From positions 62,001 to 126,000 of the forward strand of contig DASXQT010000077.1 of NCBI GenBank assembly GCA_036507005.1: 64,000 nucleotides of DNA, given 5' to 3'. The translations under genes and the position numbers were made by a program. Of this stretch, positions 54,102 through 63,172 are shown piece by piece. This stretch comes from WS-2 sp036507005 (GTDB taxonomy: Bacteria > Eisenbacteria > RBG-16-71-46). Position 1 is the first letter of the stretch; each line of letters opens with the position of its first letter. Under the pieces are notes generated by a model. The model was given only the letters and a program-made list of their open reading frames with translations. It ran no database searches and was not told where the DNA came from.

Positions 54102-54941
54102 CTAGGGCGCGATCGCCCCGCGGGTCGTGGGTCTATGACCGCTGGGCTCGAACATCGAGCTGCGCCGCAGCCCCCAGCGGTGCAATCGAAACGAGATCGC
54201 GGTCGCAAGGACGCCCATGCCATAGACGATCGAACGATCGAGACCGATGCTGGACGCGTCCGGTTGGTACCTCGCGGGGCAGCTGATCTCACCGATTCGG
54301 AACCCGAACGCCAGTGCCTGCGCCAGCACCTGGTTGTCGAAGACGAAGTCGTCCGAGTTCTCACCGAGCGGCAAGGTCGCCAGCACGTTGCGGCTGAATG
54401 CGCGGTATCCCGTGTGGTATTCCGACAGCTTGGTGCCCAGCAATACATTCTCGACAAACGTGAGGCACCGATTGCCGACGTACTTGTAAAGGGGCATGCC
54501 ACGCTTCAGGGCGCCGGTCGTGCCCAGGATGCGCGACCCCAAGACCAGGTCGAACTCCCCCGAGGCGACCATCCAAGCCATCGCCCCGATGAGCCTCGGC
54601 GAGTATTGGTAGTCGGGGTGGAGCATGATCACTATGTCCGCCCCCCGGTCCAGGGCCTGCACATAGCATGTCTTCTGATTCCCACCATAGCCCTGGTTCT
54701 TCGGGTGCACGATGTAGGGGATGCCGCTCTGGCGAGCCAGTTCCACGGTGTTGTCCCTCGAGGAATCGTCCACCAGCAGGAACTGATCGACGATGCCCGG
54801 AGGAATCTCCGCCATGGTCCGCCCCAGGGTCTTGGCCGCGTTGTACGCGGGCAAGACCACCATTACGTTCTTGCCATCAACCACTGCGGAGGCCCGTCCG
54901 AGGTTGGGGATCGAGGACTTCTGCTTCGTCCGTCGACTCAT
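54102..54941 (-). CDS. Family 2 glycosyltransferase (dolichyl/polyprenyl-phosphate sugar synthase-like)
   Basis: 279 residues. GT-A fold: VMVVLPAYNAAKTLGRTM, LLVDDSSRDNTVELA, KNQGYGGNQKTCYVQ, metal-binding MLHPDYQYSP (D-x-D position as HPDYQ), and FDLVLGSRI. Family members load a sugar onto a lipid phosphate carrier or extend surface glycans. The neighbouring TMTC-like gene, on the opposite strand and sharing the 182-bp intergenic region, could use such a lipid-linked sugar. No C-terminal membrane pair as in ArnC. Confident of the family, not of the sugar. Confidence 0.87.
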   Translation of the reverse strand: MSRRTKQKSSIPNLGRASAVVDGKNVMVVLPAYNAAKTLGRTMAEIPPGIVDQFLLVDDSSRDNTVELARQSGIPYIVHPKNQGYGGNQKTCYVQALDRGADIVIMLHPDYQYSPRLIGAMAWMVASGEFDLVLGSRILGTTGALKRGMPLYKYVGNRCLTFVENVLLGTKLSEYHTGYRAFSRNVLATLPLGENSDDFVFDNQVLAQALAFGFRIGEISCPARYQPDASSIGLDRSIVYGMGVLATAISFRLHRWGLRRSSMFEPSGHRPTTRGAIAP

Positions 54942-54978
54942 CGTAGCAGGGATGGGCCCGCGACGCGTCTTGCCACCC

Positions 54979-55007
54979 TTGAAGAGTCGCCGGCAGGCGG
55001 CTATCGT
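54979..55007 (+). promoter_or_regulatory. Possible sigma70-like promoter for the TMTC-like gene
   Basis: TTGAAG, 17 bp, TATCGT on the plus strand, about 110 nt before the GTG start at 55124. A weaker match than the TTGACC-type promoters elsewhere. Confidence 0.35.
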
Positions 55008-55123
55008 CCCCGGTCGCCGAGGAGATTCCCAGCCGTGTCAGCGAGCCTTCCGATCAGCACCGTAGCGCCGGGGACGACCTGACCCCGGATTCCCGCGCCC
55101 GTCCCACCGCCCCGCCTCCGGCG

Positions 55124-57187
55124 GTGCGTGCGGCTGTCCTGGTCGCGCTCGCGCTCGCAACATTCTTCGCCTTCCGCGGCGTACTCGGCAACGACTGGAT
55201 CCTGCTCGACGACCCCGGGTACGTGTACGAGAACCCGCTGGTGCTCAAGGGCTGGACCTGGGAGGGGGCGCGCGCGTTCCTCCTCATGCCTCACGGGGCC
55301 AACTGGCATCCCCTTACTTCGTACTCGCACATGCTCGACGTTCAGCTCTTTGGCGCGCGACCGGGCCCCGCCCACGCGGTGAGCCTCGCGTTGCACGTCG
55401 TCAACGCGCTGCTCCTGCTGCTGGTGCTGGCGTCCCTCACCGGGGCGTGGTGGCGGAGCGCGCTCGTCGCCGCGCTCTTCGCGCTGCATCCGCTGCGCGT
55501 CGAATCCGTGGCCTGGATCTCGGAGCGCAAGGACGTGCTGAGCGGGTTCTTCTTCTTCCTCACGATTGCCGCCTACGCGCGCTGGGCGGCGCGGCCGGGG
55601 CGGGCGCACTGGGCCCTGGTGCTGGCGGCATTGGCGCTCGGGTTGGCGAGCAAGCCGATGCTGGTGACACTGCCGGCGGTGCTGGTGCTGCTCGATCTGT
55701 GGCCGCTGGGTCGGCTCTCCGCGCCACGGACTCTCTTGCGCTTGATCGGCGAGAAGTGGTCGCTCTTCGCTCTCGCGCTCGCCTGCTCGGTGGTCACGTT
55801 CATCGTTCAGAGTCGCAGCGGCGCCCTGGCCTCCGCCCCGTTGCAGGATCCGCTGCGCCGTCTCGGCAACGCGCTCATCAGCTACTGGCGCTACGTCGGG
55901 CTGAGCCTTTGGCCCCACGGTCTCGCGCCCTACTATCCCTCCGTCCGGCGGATGGAGGTGCCGGCCGTCGCGGCGGCGGCGGCGGGCCTCGCGCTTGCCA
56001 CCTGGCTGGCGTTGCGGGTGCGCACGCGCCACGCCTACATCACCACGGGCTGGCTCTGGTACGTGGGTATGCTGCTGCCGGTGATCGGCCTGATCCAGGT
56101 CGGCAGTCAATCGCACGCCGACCGGTATACCTACCTGCCGACGATCGGGCTCGCCATCGCGCTGGTCTGGACCGCGGCCGATCTCCTCGAGCGCTGGCCT
56201 GTGGTCTCGCGCGCGGCGGCCGTCGCGCTCGCCGCGGCACTCGTTCCTCTCGGGCTCGCCACCACGCGACAGGTTGAGCGCTGGCGGGACACGCGCACGC
56301 TCTTCACCTACAGCCTGTCGGTCACCCGCGACAATCCCGTCGCGCAACAGTGCCTCGGCGATGCCCTCATGATCGAGCAAAAACCCGCGGAGGCACTGCC
56401 CCACTACCAGGCGGCGGTGCGGATGAACCCGTACTTCGTGGATTCCCACAACAAGCTCGGCTCGGCGCTCGCGGCGATGGACCGCAACGAGGAGGCCGTC
56501 GAGCAGTTTCAGTACGCGCTGCGCCTCAAGGAAACGGCCGACGCGCGCCTCTATCTGGGATTCGTCTACGAGAGCATGGGGCGCCACGACGACGCGATCC
56601 TCGAGCTCGAAGCCGCGCTGCGCGACGACCCCGAGATGCAGGAGGCGCACCTTCTTCTGGGCGCGGCACTCGGCGAAGGCGGGCGCCTCACCGAAGCCGA
56701 GACGCATCTGCGCCGCGCGGTGGAGCTGGCGCCGCGTCATGTGGAGGCCCGGCGGCTCCACGCCGAGGTGCTCGGGTACCAGGGTCGCGTGCCGGAGATG
56801 CTCGCCGAATACGGCGCCCTGCTCGAGCTCGCGCCCGAGGACGTCGATGCGCTCGTGAGTGTGGCGTGGGTGCGAGCCACGGATTCCGATCCCCGATGGA
56901 GAGATGGCAGCGAGGCGGTACGCCTGGCCCAGCGGGCGCAGCGCCTCGCACCCCAGCCGCGCGCCGTCATCGAGGAGACGCTGGCGGCGGCCTATGCAGA
57001 GGCCGGTCTTTTCGCCGACGCCGTGGCGGCCGGCGAGCGGGCGGTTGCGCTGGCGCGCCGGTCGGGAGATGCGGCGGGCGCGGCACGTGTCGCCGCGCAA
57101 CTCGAGGGGTACCGGGCGCGGCGGCCGTTGCGCGACGGGGCGCGGCGAGGAGGAAGCGCCCTGCCCGCAGCGCCGTATCGGCCGTGA
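55124..57187 (+). CDS. TMTC-like membrane protein: GT-C type N-terminus with C-terminal TPR repeats
   Basis: 687 residues, GTG start. The first 380 residues contain about ten membrane helices with the conserved loop pieces of the DUF1736/TMTC family: DWILLDDPGYVYENP (acidic first loop), WHPLTSYSHMLDVQLFG, HPLRVESVAWISERKDVLSG and SQSHADRYTYLPTIGL. From about 400 to 650 there are TPR units (QQCLGDALMIEQKPAEALPHYQ, ADARLYLGFVYESMGRHDDAI, LLLGAALGEGGRLTEAETHL). Eukaryotic TMTCs are O-mannosyltransferases; bacterial relatives are mostly uncharacterised. It may glycosylate exported proteins using the product of the adjacent GT2 enzyme, which is inference. Confidence 0.82.
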   Translation: MRAAVLVALALATFFAFRGVLGNDWILLDDPGYVYENPLVLKGWTWEGARAFLLMPHGANWHPLTSYSHMLDVQLFGARPGPAHAVSLALHVVNALLLLLVLASLTGAWWRSALVAALFALHPLRVESVAWISERKDVLSGFFFFLTIAAYARWAARPGRAHWALVLAALALGLASKPMLVTLPAVLVLLDLWPLGRLSAPRTLLRLIGEKWSLFALALACSVVTFIVQSRSGALASAPLQDPLRRLGNALISYWRYVGLSLWPHGLAPYYPSVRRMEVPAVAAAAAGLALATWLALRVRTRHAYITTGWLWYVGMLLPVIGLIQVGSQSHADRYTYLPTIGLAIALVWTAADLLERWPVVSRAAAVALAAALVPLGLATTRQVERWRDTRTLFTYSLSVTRDNPVAQQCLGDALMIEQKPAEALPHYQAAVRMNPYFVDSHNKLGSALAAMDRNEEAVEQFQYALRLKETADARLYLGFVYESMGRHDDAILELEAALRDDPEMQEAHLLLGAALGEGGRLTEAETHLRRAVELAPRHVEARRLHAEVLGYQGRVPEMLAEYGALLELAPEDVDALVSVAWVRATDSDPRWRDGSEAVRLAQRAQRLAPQPRAVIEETLAAAYAEAGLFADAVAAGERAVALARRSGDAAGAARVAAQLEGYRARRPLRDGARRGGSALPAAPYRP

Positions 57188-57379
57188 TCGAGGGCACCAA
57201 GAATGGGAGGCATGGGATGACCGTCGAGGAAGCTCAACTCGAAGCGGCCAGAGTGGCAAGGGCACGGGCCGCGGCCTGACACCCTGCTCGAGCGGCGGTC
57301 TGGCGCGGGCCGACGCAAGAGGCAAGAGCGCGGGCCAGGCGGCCGGCGCTCCGCGAGGGCGGCGGCCGGCGGCCGAGGA

Positions 57380-58465
57380 TCAGCGAACGAGCGCCACGCG
57401 CACGGGTTCGATCTGGGACCCGCGTACTCGGGCGAAGTAGACCCCGGCCGGCATCGGCCGCCCCTGCCGGTCGCACCCGTCCCACTCCGGGAACCGCCCT
57501 GGCCCAATCCCGGCGACGAGGCGACCGGCGGGATCGAGAATCTCGATCTCCCGAGACCCTGGCTCACCGGACAACTCGAAACGGATCGCCCGGCGTGCGG
57601 GATTGGGCCACGCGCGTAGCCGCGCTCGATGTTCGTCGGTTGTCTCCACCGACACGTTCTCGGCTTCCACCGCCTCGATGAGGGCCTCCCAGTAGATCGA
57701 GGTCTCATCCCATGGGTTTGGCAGCCGGTCGTGCGTCACGTACACCCAGCCCGCTCCGCGCGTCCAGGCGCGCGCGACGCCCAGCCGCATGCTGTCCACG
57801 CTCGAGAGCGTGTGCACGAGGTGCACGAACCGCGACGCCGGATGGTCCCGGACCCACGCGTCGGGCTCCCAGTCGAAGTAGCTCTCGCCGGTCGACTCGA
57901 AGATACAGAGGATGTCCGCCCCCGCGAGGTATTCAGGGAGCGTGTTCGTTCCGGGACAGCCCACGACGAGCCACGCGGGCTCACGCGCCCGGATCGAGTC
58001 CCGCAGTGCCGCGTGCCATGCGACGTGGGCAGGATCGGGGTCGTTCGCCATGCCATCGAGGAAGATCCCGTCGAGCGCATACCACTCGCGATAGCGATCC
58101 ACCTTCGCCAGCACGCTGTCGAGCGGGATCTCGGCCGAGGACGTGTACACGTAGCCGATGACGCGTCCGCCGGCCGACCGCACCGAATCCGATGCCGACA
58201 CGTAGACGGGGTCGACCGCCGAACCCGGGCCGTTCGCGGGGTTCATGACGGCCACGAGCGGCACGCGGGGTGAAGCCCGCACGCATTCCCCCCAGAGTGT
58301 TCCGGTGGTCGGGTACTGGTACGCGGGGACCATGATCCCCGCACGTTCCGGGTGCGCGGGTGATGGCGTCATGGCGGTCAGCGAACCCAGCGCGAGCACC
58401 GACCAAGCGAGGGCGCGCCAGAACTGCGACGCTCCGCACAGGCGAAACCTTGCATGACCGCCCAT
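57380..58465 (-). CDS. Spherulin-4-like (PF12138-type) secreted protein with FlgD-Ig-like tail
   Basis: About 361 residues from ATG 58465 (an ATG 54 nt upstream also possible). Signal segment (ALAWSVLALGSLTAM), then a TIM-barrel-like domain characteristic of the spherulation-specific family 4: GIMVPAYQYPTTGTLWGECV, VPLVAVMNPANGPGSAVDP, RVIGYVYTSSAEIPLDSVLA, YALDGIFLDGM and the conserved acid in ESTGESYFDWEPD. These relate to polysaccharide-active enzymes such as galactosaminidases. The last 80 residues are a FlgD-Ig-like domain (LRAWPNPARRAIRFELSG; MPAGVYFARV), as in the two proteases. So cargo of the same export route may be carried on the island. Confidence 0.78.
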   Translation of the reverse strand: MGGHARFRLCGASQFWRALAWSVLALGSLTAMTPSPAHPERAGIMVPAYQYPTTGTLWGECVRASPRVPLVAVMNPANGPGSAVDPVYVSASDSVRSAGGRVIGYVYTSSAEIPLDSVLAKVDRYREWYALDGIFLDGMANDPDPAHVAWHAALRDSIRAREPAWLVVGCPGTNTLPEYLAGADILCIFESTGESYFDWEPDAWVRDHPASRFVHLVHTLSSVDSMRLGVARAWTRGAGWVYVTHDRLPNPWDETSIYWEALIEAVEAENVSVETTDEHRARLRAWPNPARRAIRFELSGEPGSREIEILDPAGRLVAGIGPGRFPEWDGCDRQGRPMPAGVYFARVRGSQIEPVRVALVR

Positions 58466-58870
58466 CCGAGTCCCTGTCCCGACTCTCGTCGCGATCGGCC
58501 TACGGTCGAAGCTCATCAAGGCCGACTCGGGAGCCAGGGCCTCGCGAGGCGATGAGGATCAACGATTCATCCGGTCGGCACGTCATGGCCTTGAAACGAA
58601 TCGGTGCGGAGCACGAACAACGCTAGGGTCCTGGGAGTCGAGGGCGCTATAGGGCATTCACCTGATTTGCCCGCTCCCCTTCCCCCCCGGTTCGCGTTCC
58701 AGCAGGGCGTCACGTATGTTCTCAGCTCATCGTGCCACACGAGGCGGCACCCGTCCTCGCCGGAGCGATCGCGGTCAGACGCGGGCCGAGCCGAGGATGC
58801 GAGGGGACTGGGCGGCACCCTGCCCCTTGGCTCGTGGGCGATTCCATTCACTCGAGAGGTGGAGGCAGGA
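58466..58870. other. Right border of the island, no gene recognised
   Basis: Holds the upstream region of the spherulin-like gene, the right inverted repeat (58611-58669) and the leader of the small basic protein gene. Open frames here share the peptide NARVLG-x-EGAIGHSPDL with a frame at the left border only because of the repeat, so they are not called. Confidence 0.6.
58611..58669 (-). repeat. Right copy of 59-bp inverted repeat bounding the accessory island
   Basis: Reverse complement of 51592-51650 with 2 mismatches. The outer flanks differ at once beyond the repeat, so the ends are sharp. The two copies are 7.0 kb apart and in opposite orientation. Confidence 0.9.
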
Positions 58871-59071
58871 ATGCCGGGTAGAGGAGCTCCCACGTTTCTG
58901 AAGCGTCAGAAGGAACAGAATCGAATGGCGCGCGCGCAGGCGAAGCGCGAAGCGAAGCAAGCGAAGCGGGATCGTCGGGCGGCGGCCAAGTCAGAGGAAG
59001 CCCTCGATGAGGATGTCTCGCCGGAGCCAACCGAACAGGACACCAAGCCGGACGACAGCCCGGAGAGCTGA
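58871..59071 (+). CDS. Small basic coiled protein of unknown function
   Basis: 66 residues: MPGRGAPTFLKRQKEQNRMA..., Lys/Arg-rich in the first two thirds and acidic at the end (DEDVSPEPTEQD). Ribosome site GGAGG with 7-nt spacing. Short proteins starting with a G-x-x-(T/S)-F-x-K-R-Q-K-E pattern are widespread in Deltaproteobacteria, Acidobacteria and relatives, without known function. The first gene outside the island on the right. Confidence 0.65.
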   Translation: MPGRGAPTFLKRQKEQNRMARAQAKREAKQAKRDRRAAAKSEEALDEDVSPEPTEQDTKPDDSPES

Positions 59072-59081
59072 GGGGGTGCCG

Positions 59082-59693
59082 GTGCGGCCTCCGGCCGGCG
59101 TGACGCTCGCGATCCTCGCGCTGGCCGCGAGCGGATCGGCGCCCGCGCCGATGCGGACGATCCACTTCTCGGGCCTCGTTCGCGGCGGCCAGCGCTTCGA
59201 GCGCCTCTTCACTGACAGCCTCCGTTTCGTGCTCGACCCCGAGACTCTGGGACGCGAGGGCTGGACCCTCCGCGTCCTCGCCGCGGACAGCACGGCCGAC
59301 TTCGCGGGGATCGCGACCCCGCCGTTCCATGGGCCGAACCCCCTCGACCTCGAGGCGTGGCACTTCCGGAACGCCGACAACACCGGTCCCAACCGCGGGG
59401 AGCCGAACATGCCGCAGGAGCAGCGCTGGTTCGAGTTCTGCCTCTCCACACCCGGCTATCGCGTGGCCGTCGATGCTCTCGATGTCGCCCTGTGGCCGGG
59501 GAATCGCGGACGAGCCGCGCAGGACTCGGCGCAGACGGTGTGGGAGGCCGTTCCCCGCGGCACCGGCCAGCTCACCGTGACCGAGAGAAGGCTCGACGGC
59601 CTGGGAGCGGGCCAACGGCCGTGGTTCGAGAGCATGCGGTTCACCGTGGAGCTGAAACTCCCCGCCCACGCCCCGCACGATCGTCGGCATTGA
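59082..59693 (+). CDS. Secreted/periplasmic protein of unknown function
   Basis: About 203 residues. GTG 59082 is chosen because AGGGG lies 6 nt upstream (GTG 59076 is equally in frame). A short signal-like segment (GVTLAILALAASGSAPA) precedes a strand-rich domain (TIHFSGLVRGGQRFERLF; RFVLDPETLGREGWTLRVL; GPNPLDLEAWHFRNADNTGPN; QRWFEFCLSTPGY). No named family recognised. Starts within 11 nt of the preceding stop, so probably co-transcribed with the small basic protein gene. Confidence 0.6.
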   Translation: MRPPAGVTLAILALAASGSAPAPMRTIHFSGLVRGGQRFERLFTDSLRFVLDPETLGREGWTLRVLAADSTADFAGIATPPFHGPNPLDLEAWHFRNADNTGPNRGEPNMPQEQRWFEFCLSTPGYRVAVDALDVALWPGNRGRAAQDSAQTVWEAVPRGTGQLTVTERRLDGLGAGQRPWFESMRFTVELKLPAHAPHDRRH

Positions 59694-59795
59694 GCGACTG
59701 ATCTGCCGCTCCGGCCGGGCGGCGTGCACCGTCCCGCCTGCCGCGCAGGACACCCAACGCCAGCGCGGGCACGCGACGCCGGCGGGGGCAACGAT

Positions 59796-60320
59796 TCAGT
59801 CGCTTCCCTTCGGGTTGGGATGCGCGGACAACGTCTCCTGGTGATACGTCGCGACCCACTTGCCACCGCGGAGAACGTGGACGGTGGAACAGTAGTAAGG
59901 TCCGGTGGGGATCTCCTCGCCCTTGAACGTCGCGTTGATGGTGGCCGCGATGTAGGCGAGAACCGCCGCGTCCTTGTCCAGCCGGACGAGCTTGAAATCC
60001 TGCAGCAAGAGGCCGGTCACGACGTAGTCCTTCATCATCGGCTCGGCCTGGTCCCGGGTCGCGAACCCGTTCGCGTCGGCGGAAAGCGCGTCGGGCGCAA
60101 CCACTTCACAGAAGGCCTTGAAGTCCTGGGCCTTGAACGCGTCCCACGTCTTGCGCTCGAGTGCTTCCAGCTTCTGCTCGAGCGCGGCGTCGCCCTTCAT
60201 GGACGGCGTGCCCGCCCGCTTCTCGCCCTCGCCCTCTTCCCCGGGCGCGGCGGTCGCGAACGACGCCGCCGCAAGCAATGCGCACCCCACAAGGATCGAG
60301 AATTGAGTCCTGCCTCTCAT
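59796..60320 (-). CDS. Secreted SnoaL/DUF4440-like (NTF2-fold) protein
   Basis: 174 residues; signal peptide MRGRTQFSILVGCALLAAAS, an acidic spacer, then an NTF2-like fold: ALERKTWDAFKAQDFKAFCE, VVAPDALSADANGFATRDQ, and the C-terminal strands TGPYYCSTVHVLRGGKWVAT and YHQETLSA. Proteins of this kind often lack proven activity. ATG 60320 has GGAGGG 5 nt upstream. Divergent from the gene at 60529. Confidence 0.72.
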   Translation of the reverse strand: MRGRTQFSILVGCALLAAASFATAAPGEEGEGEKRAGTPSMKGDAALEQKLEALERKTWDAFKAQDFKAFCEVVAPDALSADANGFATRDQAEPMMKDYVVTGLLLQDFKLVRLDKDAAVLAYIAATINATFKGEEIPTGPYYCSTVHVLRGGKWVATYHQETLSAHPNPKGSD

Positions 60321-60528
60321 GTTGCCCTCCGTTTCGGACCGTTCACCTGAAGGACGCGGCCCATGACGCCCGACTCGCTGTCGAGGGAGCAGACGGTGGA
60401 GACTACCTCGCGTGCAGCGTCCGTCCAAGCCGCTGGACTCGCCAGAAGACGCAGGCGCCTGCGCGCACGGGCGCACGCTGTCCAACTCCGGATGGTCCTC
60501 GCGAGCGAGCCGGGGTAGGGTGAGGCGC

Positions 60529-61401
60529 ATGGACTCCGGAGAATCGCTTGTGAGACGAGCGCTCCCGCGAGTGGCGCTCGGCGCGGTCTTTGTCGCCGTC
60601 ACCGCCGCGGCCCTGGGCGCATCCGACGCGTTCGTCCGCGACCATGAGCACGGGCAGACCACGCTTCGCTTCCATCGCGGTCAGCTCCACTTCGCGCTGA
60701 TCCTCGACGCCCGCCCGCGCGTCAACGCGGAGCGCGACCTGGTGACCGCCGGCGGCCGCCGCATCCCGCTCGAATGGAGCGGGCGCTCGATCTGGATCGA
60801 CGGTGCCAAGTTCGAGCTGCCGTTCGGGGCGGTGTTCCTGCTGACCACGAAGGACTCGACGCCGGCGCGCCAGCTCGAGTTCAACGCCATGCGCGGCCGG
60901 CTCCTGCTGGATCAGGCGGCGGCCGCGCCCGCGGTCGCCGAGTGGCTCCGCACCCATGGCGGCGTCCGCGATTCGGTGTCGCGCGGGGCGGCTCAGGCCG
61001 CCACCTACCCGCGTCACACGCTGGAGCTGACCGAGTGGGTGTACCACGGCGTGAATGCCGTGACCTGCGTGGTGAGCGGAGAGCCCCTGTTCCTCTTGTA
61101 CTCCCCGGCACCGCTCCACGGCGGCAGCTCGACGCAGACGATGTTCGGAAACCTGGCGACGGTGGACGTTCAGGTGGGCGATGCGGCCGGCCGGCGCATC
61201 TGGCGCGCGACGGCATTGCAGGCGGTGTTCGCCGGCCGCACGTTCGATTTCTCCCGCGGACGCGTCTTCCTGATCCCGGCGAGCGGTGACGGGGTCGCGC
61301 AGGTGCCGGCCGCACTCGACCTGGGACCCGAGTCCGCCCCCCGGATCGCCGACGAGATCGAGCGCATTCCCGAAGTGCGGGCGTTCTTGCGGCTCGAGTA
61401 G
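60529..61401 (+). CDS. Predicted exported protein of unknown function
   Basis: 290 residues from ATG 60529. An N-terminal hydrophobic segment (RVALGAVFVAVTAAALGASDA) is a signal peptide or anchor. It is followed by strand-rich sequence: TTLRFHRGQLHFALILDARPR, the tandem RRIPLEWSGRSIWIDGAKFELP, TLELTEWVYHGVNAVTCVVSGEPLFLLYSP, and a C-terminal VQVGDAAGRRIWRATALQA. I do not recognise a family or catalytic motif. It ends 51 bp from the end of the convergent glycosyltransferase-like pseudogene. Confidence 0.6.
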   Translation: MDSGESLVRRALPRVALGAVFVAVTAAALGASDAFVRDHEHGQTTLRFHRGQLHFALILDARPRVNAERDLVTAGGRRIPLEWSGRSIWIDGAKFELPFGAVFLLTTKDSTPARQLEFNAMRGRLLLDQAAAAPAVAEWLRTHGGVRDSVSRGAAQAATYPRHTLELTEWVYHGVNAVTCVVSGEPLFLLYSPAPLHGGSSTQTMFGNLATVDVQVGDAAGRRIWRATALQAVFAGRTFDFSRGRVFLIPASGDGVAQVPAALDLGPESAPRIADEIERIPEVRAFLRLE

Positions 61402-61452
61402 CCGAGCGCCTCTCCACCCGGGGGCGCGCGTCCGGGGCCGGCCGACGATGGG

Positions 61453-63172
61453 CTAGCGGAACTTGAACAGGTACATGCACCCGGCGACCGTGGCGTAGGG
61501 CGTCGCTGCCACAGGGGACTGAAATCGAACCCCACCGGCGGTGTGCGTCCGTGGGACGTCATCATTCGCTGCCTGAGGCCGACGAAATAGAAGCTGCTCA
61601 CGGCCAGCCAGTCGCTCTCGGGTCCGGGCTCACCGCCCAGGTACGGCACATAGTCGATTCCGTAGACGGCTGGATCGGTGGTCCCGTGGTAGGCGAGGTA
61701 GACCTTCCCGACGTGGAGGCGCGTCATTTCCGCGCGGAGCGCGATCAGGCCCTGTCCCCAGTCCACATTGGAGTCGTTCACGATGCGAAAGCCCCCACCC
61801 GGCCCGCCGGCGATACGGTTGAAGAAGGACAGGTGCCAGGGTGCGGCGCCAACGCTTTCGACCGCTACCAGGACCGCGGGCCCCACGGCGACCGTCGCAA
61901 GGACCGGCCGCGACGCCCAGCGCAACCGCACCCGCGCGAGCAGGCCGCCGCACCATACGCACAGGAACGGCAGCGCCGGGAACACATAGCGCACGCCGAC
62001 ATCGATCGCGACGACGAACATCACGGAGAGGAGCAGAAGGACCGGCGGCCCGAGCACCAGGAACTCCCGCGCCCGGCGCGCCGGCGAACCAAGCGAGGCC
62101 GTCCCCAGGGCCGCCCGGGCCAGCAGCGCGGCCAGGAGACCGAGCGGCCACTTGCAGAGGATCGCGATCGGGAAGTAGTACCAGATCGGCTCAGCGCGAT
62201 GCGTCCGAACAGAAAGGTGGTGCTGTGCCCCCTTGCCGCTTCGGCCATGCACGCGTCGGGAAGGGGTAGTCGGAGGTCGGGCCACTCGCGCTGCAGAGCC
62301 CGGAACGGGACCGAATAGAAACCGTGGTCCTTCAAGGGGAGGAACGAGACCTTCCCCTGATACCCGAGGTCGAGGGAGAGCACGGTCGCGGGAACGAGCG
62401 ACGCGAGGCCGATCCACGCGCGCCCCGCATGGCGCCCGCGCCTCGCGAGCGCGGCCGCGAGCGCCGGGAGCGCGAGCGCCACGGAGAACGCGCTGAAGCG
62501 CGTCAGAAACGTGAACGAGACGGCCAGAGCGAGCCGCAGCCACGCCCGCACGCCCGGCCGCCGCACGAACACCCAGCACGCGTAGACCGAGGCCAGGAGC
62601 CCGAGCGCGGCGGCGATCTCGAGCGTCGCCAGCCCCGCGTGCGCGATGGATTCCGGGGCGAACGAGTAGAGGGCGAGCGCCAGGAGCGCTCCCCGCGGCC
62701 CGTACAGCCGCCACGCGAAGCACCACACGAGGACCCCGAGCAGGGTCGAGAGCACGTTCGTAAGGCGCGCGGCCAGGAACACACGATGATAGCGGTCGGC
62801 GTTGCGCCTCATGAACGACTCCCCCACCACCGACTGCTCGGCGCTCGCGATCGCGGAGTCGGCGGGCAGCCGCGCGCCTGCGACCAGCGCCGCCGCCCCG
62901 AGCAGGGCCTTGGCCAGCGGGGGGTTCACGGCGGAGATGAGGAAATCGCCCCGCCGGATCTCGACCACACCCGCGGGAACGTGGAAGTTCTCGTCAAAGG
63001 TGACGGAGTTCACGGCCGCGCCCCACAGGGCGAGCCCGGCATGGATCGCGAGCAGGACGGCGGCCCATCCACCCTCGCCGGGCACCGCGCCCGGTCTGCG
63101 ATGCGCACTCGGCAACACGCCAAGGGGCCTCCAAGCGCCCGCAAGCGTCTTGGCCGCCGCCGCGGGTCTCAC
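61453..63172 (-). pseudogene. Membrane glycosyltransferase (PMT/GT39-like), frameshifted
   Basis: GTG 63172 starts a PMT-like protein: first-loop acid pair VTFDENFHVPAG, NPPLAKALLG (usual HPPL), then seven or more membrane helices. Near 62188 the frame is lost: FLFGRIA continues only one frame over as AEPIWYYFPIAILCKWPLG. One missing G in a GCGCT run (GCGGCT expected) restores the family sequence. A second shift lies near 61500-61560: after VGLRQRMMTSHGRTPP the likely natural end ATPYATVAGCMYLFKFR with stop at 61453 is in another frame. Between the shifts the protein is well conserved (NDSNVDWGQGLIAL; LAYHGTTDPAVYGIDY). Either recent decay or assembly error. Confidence 0.8.
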
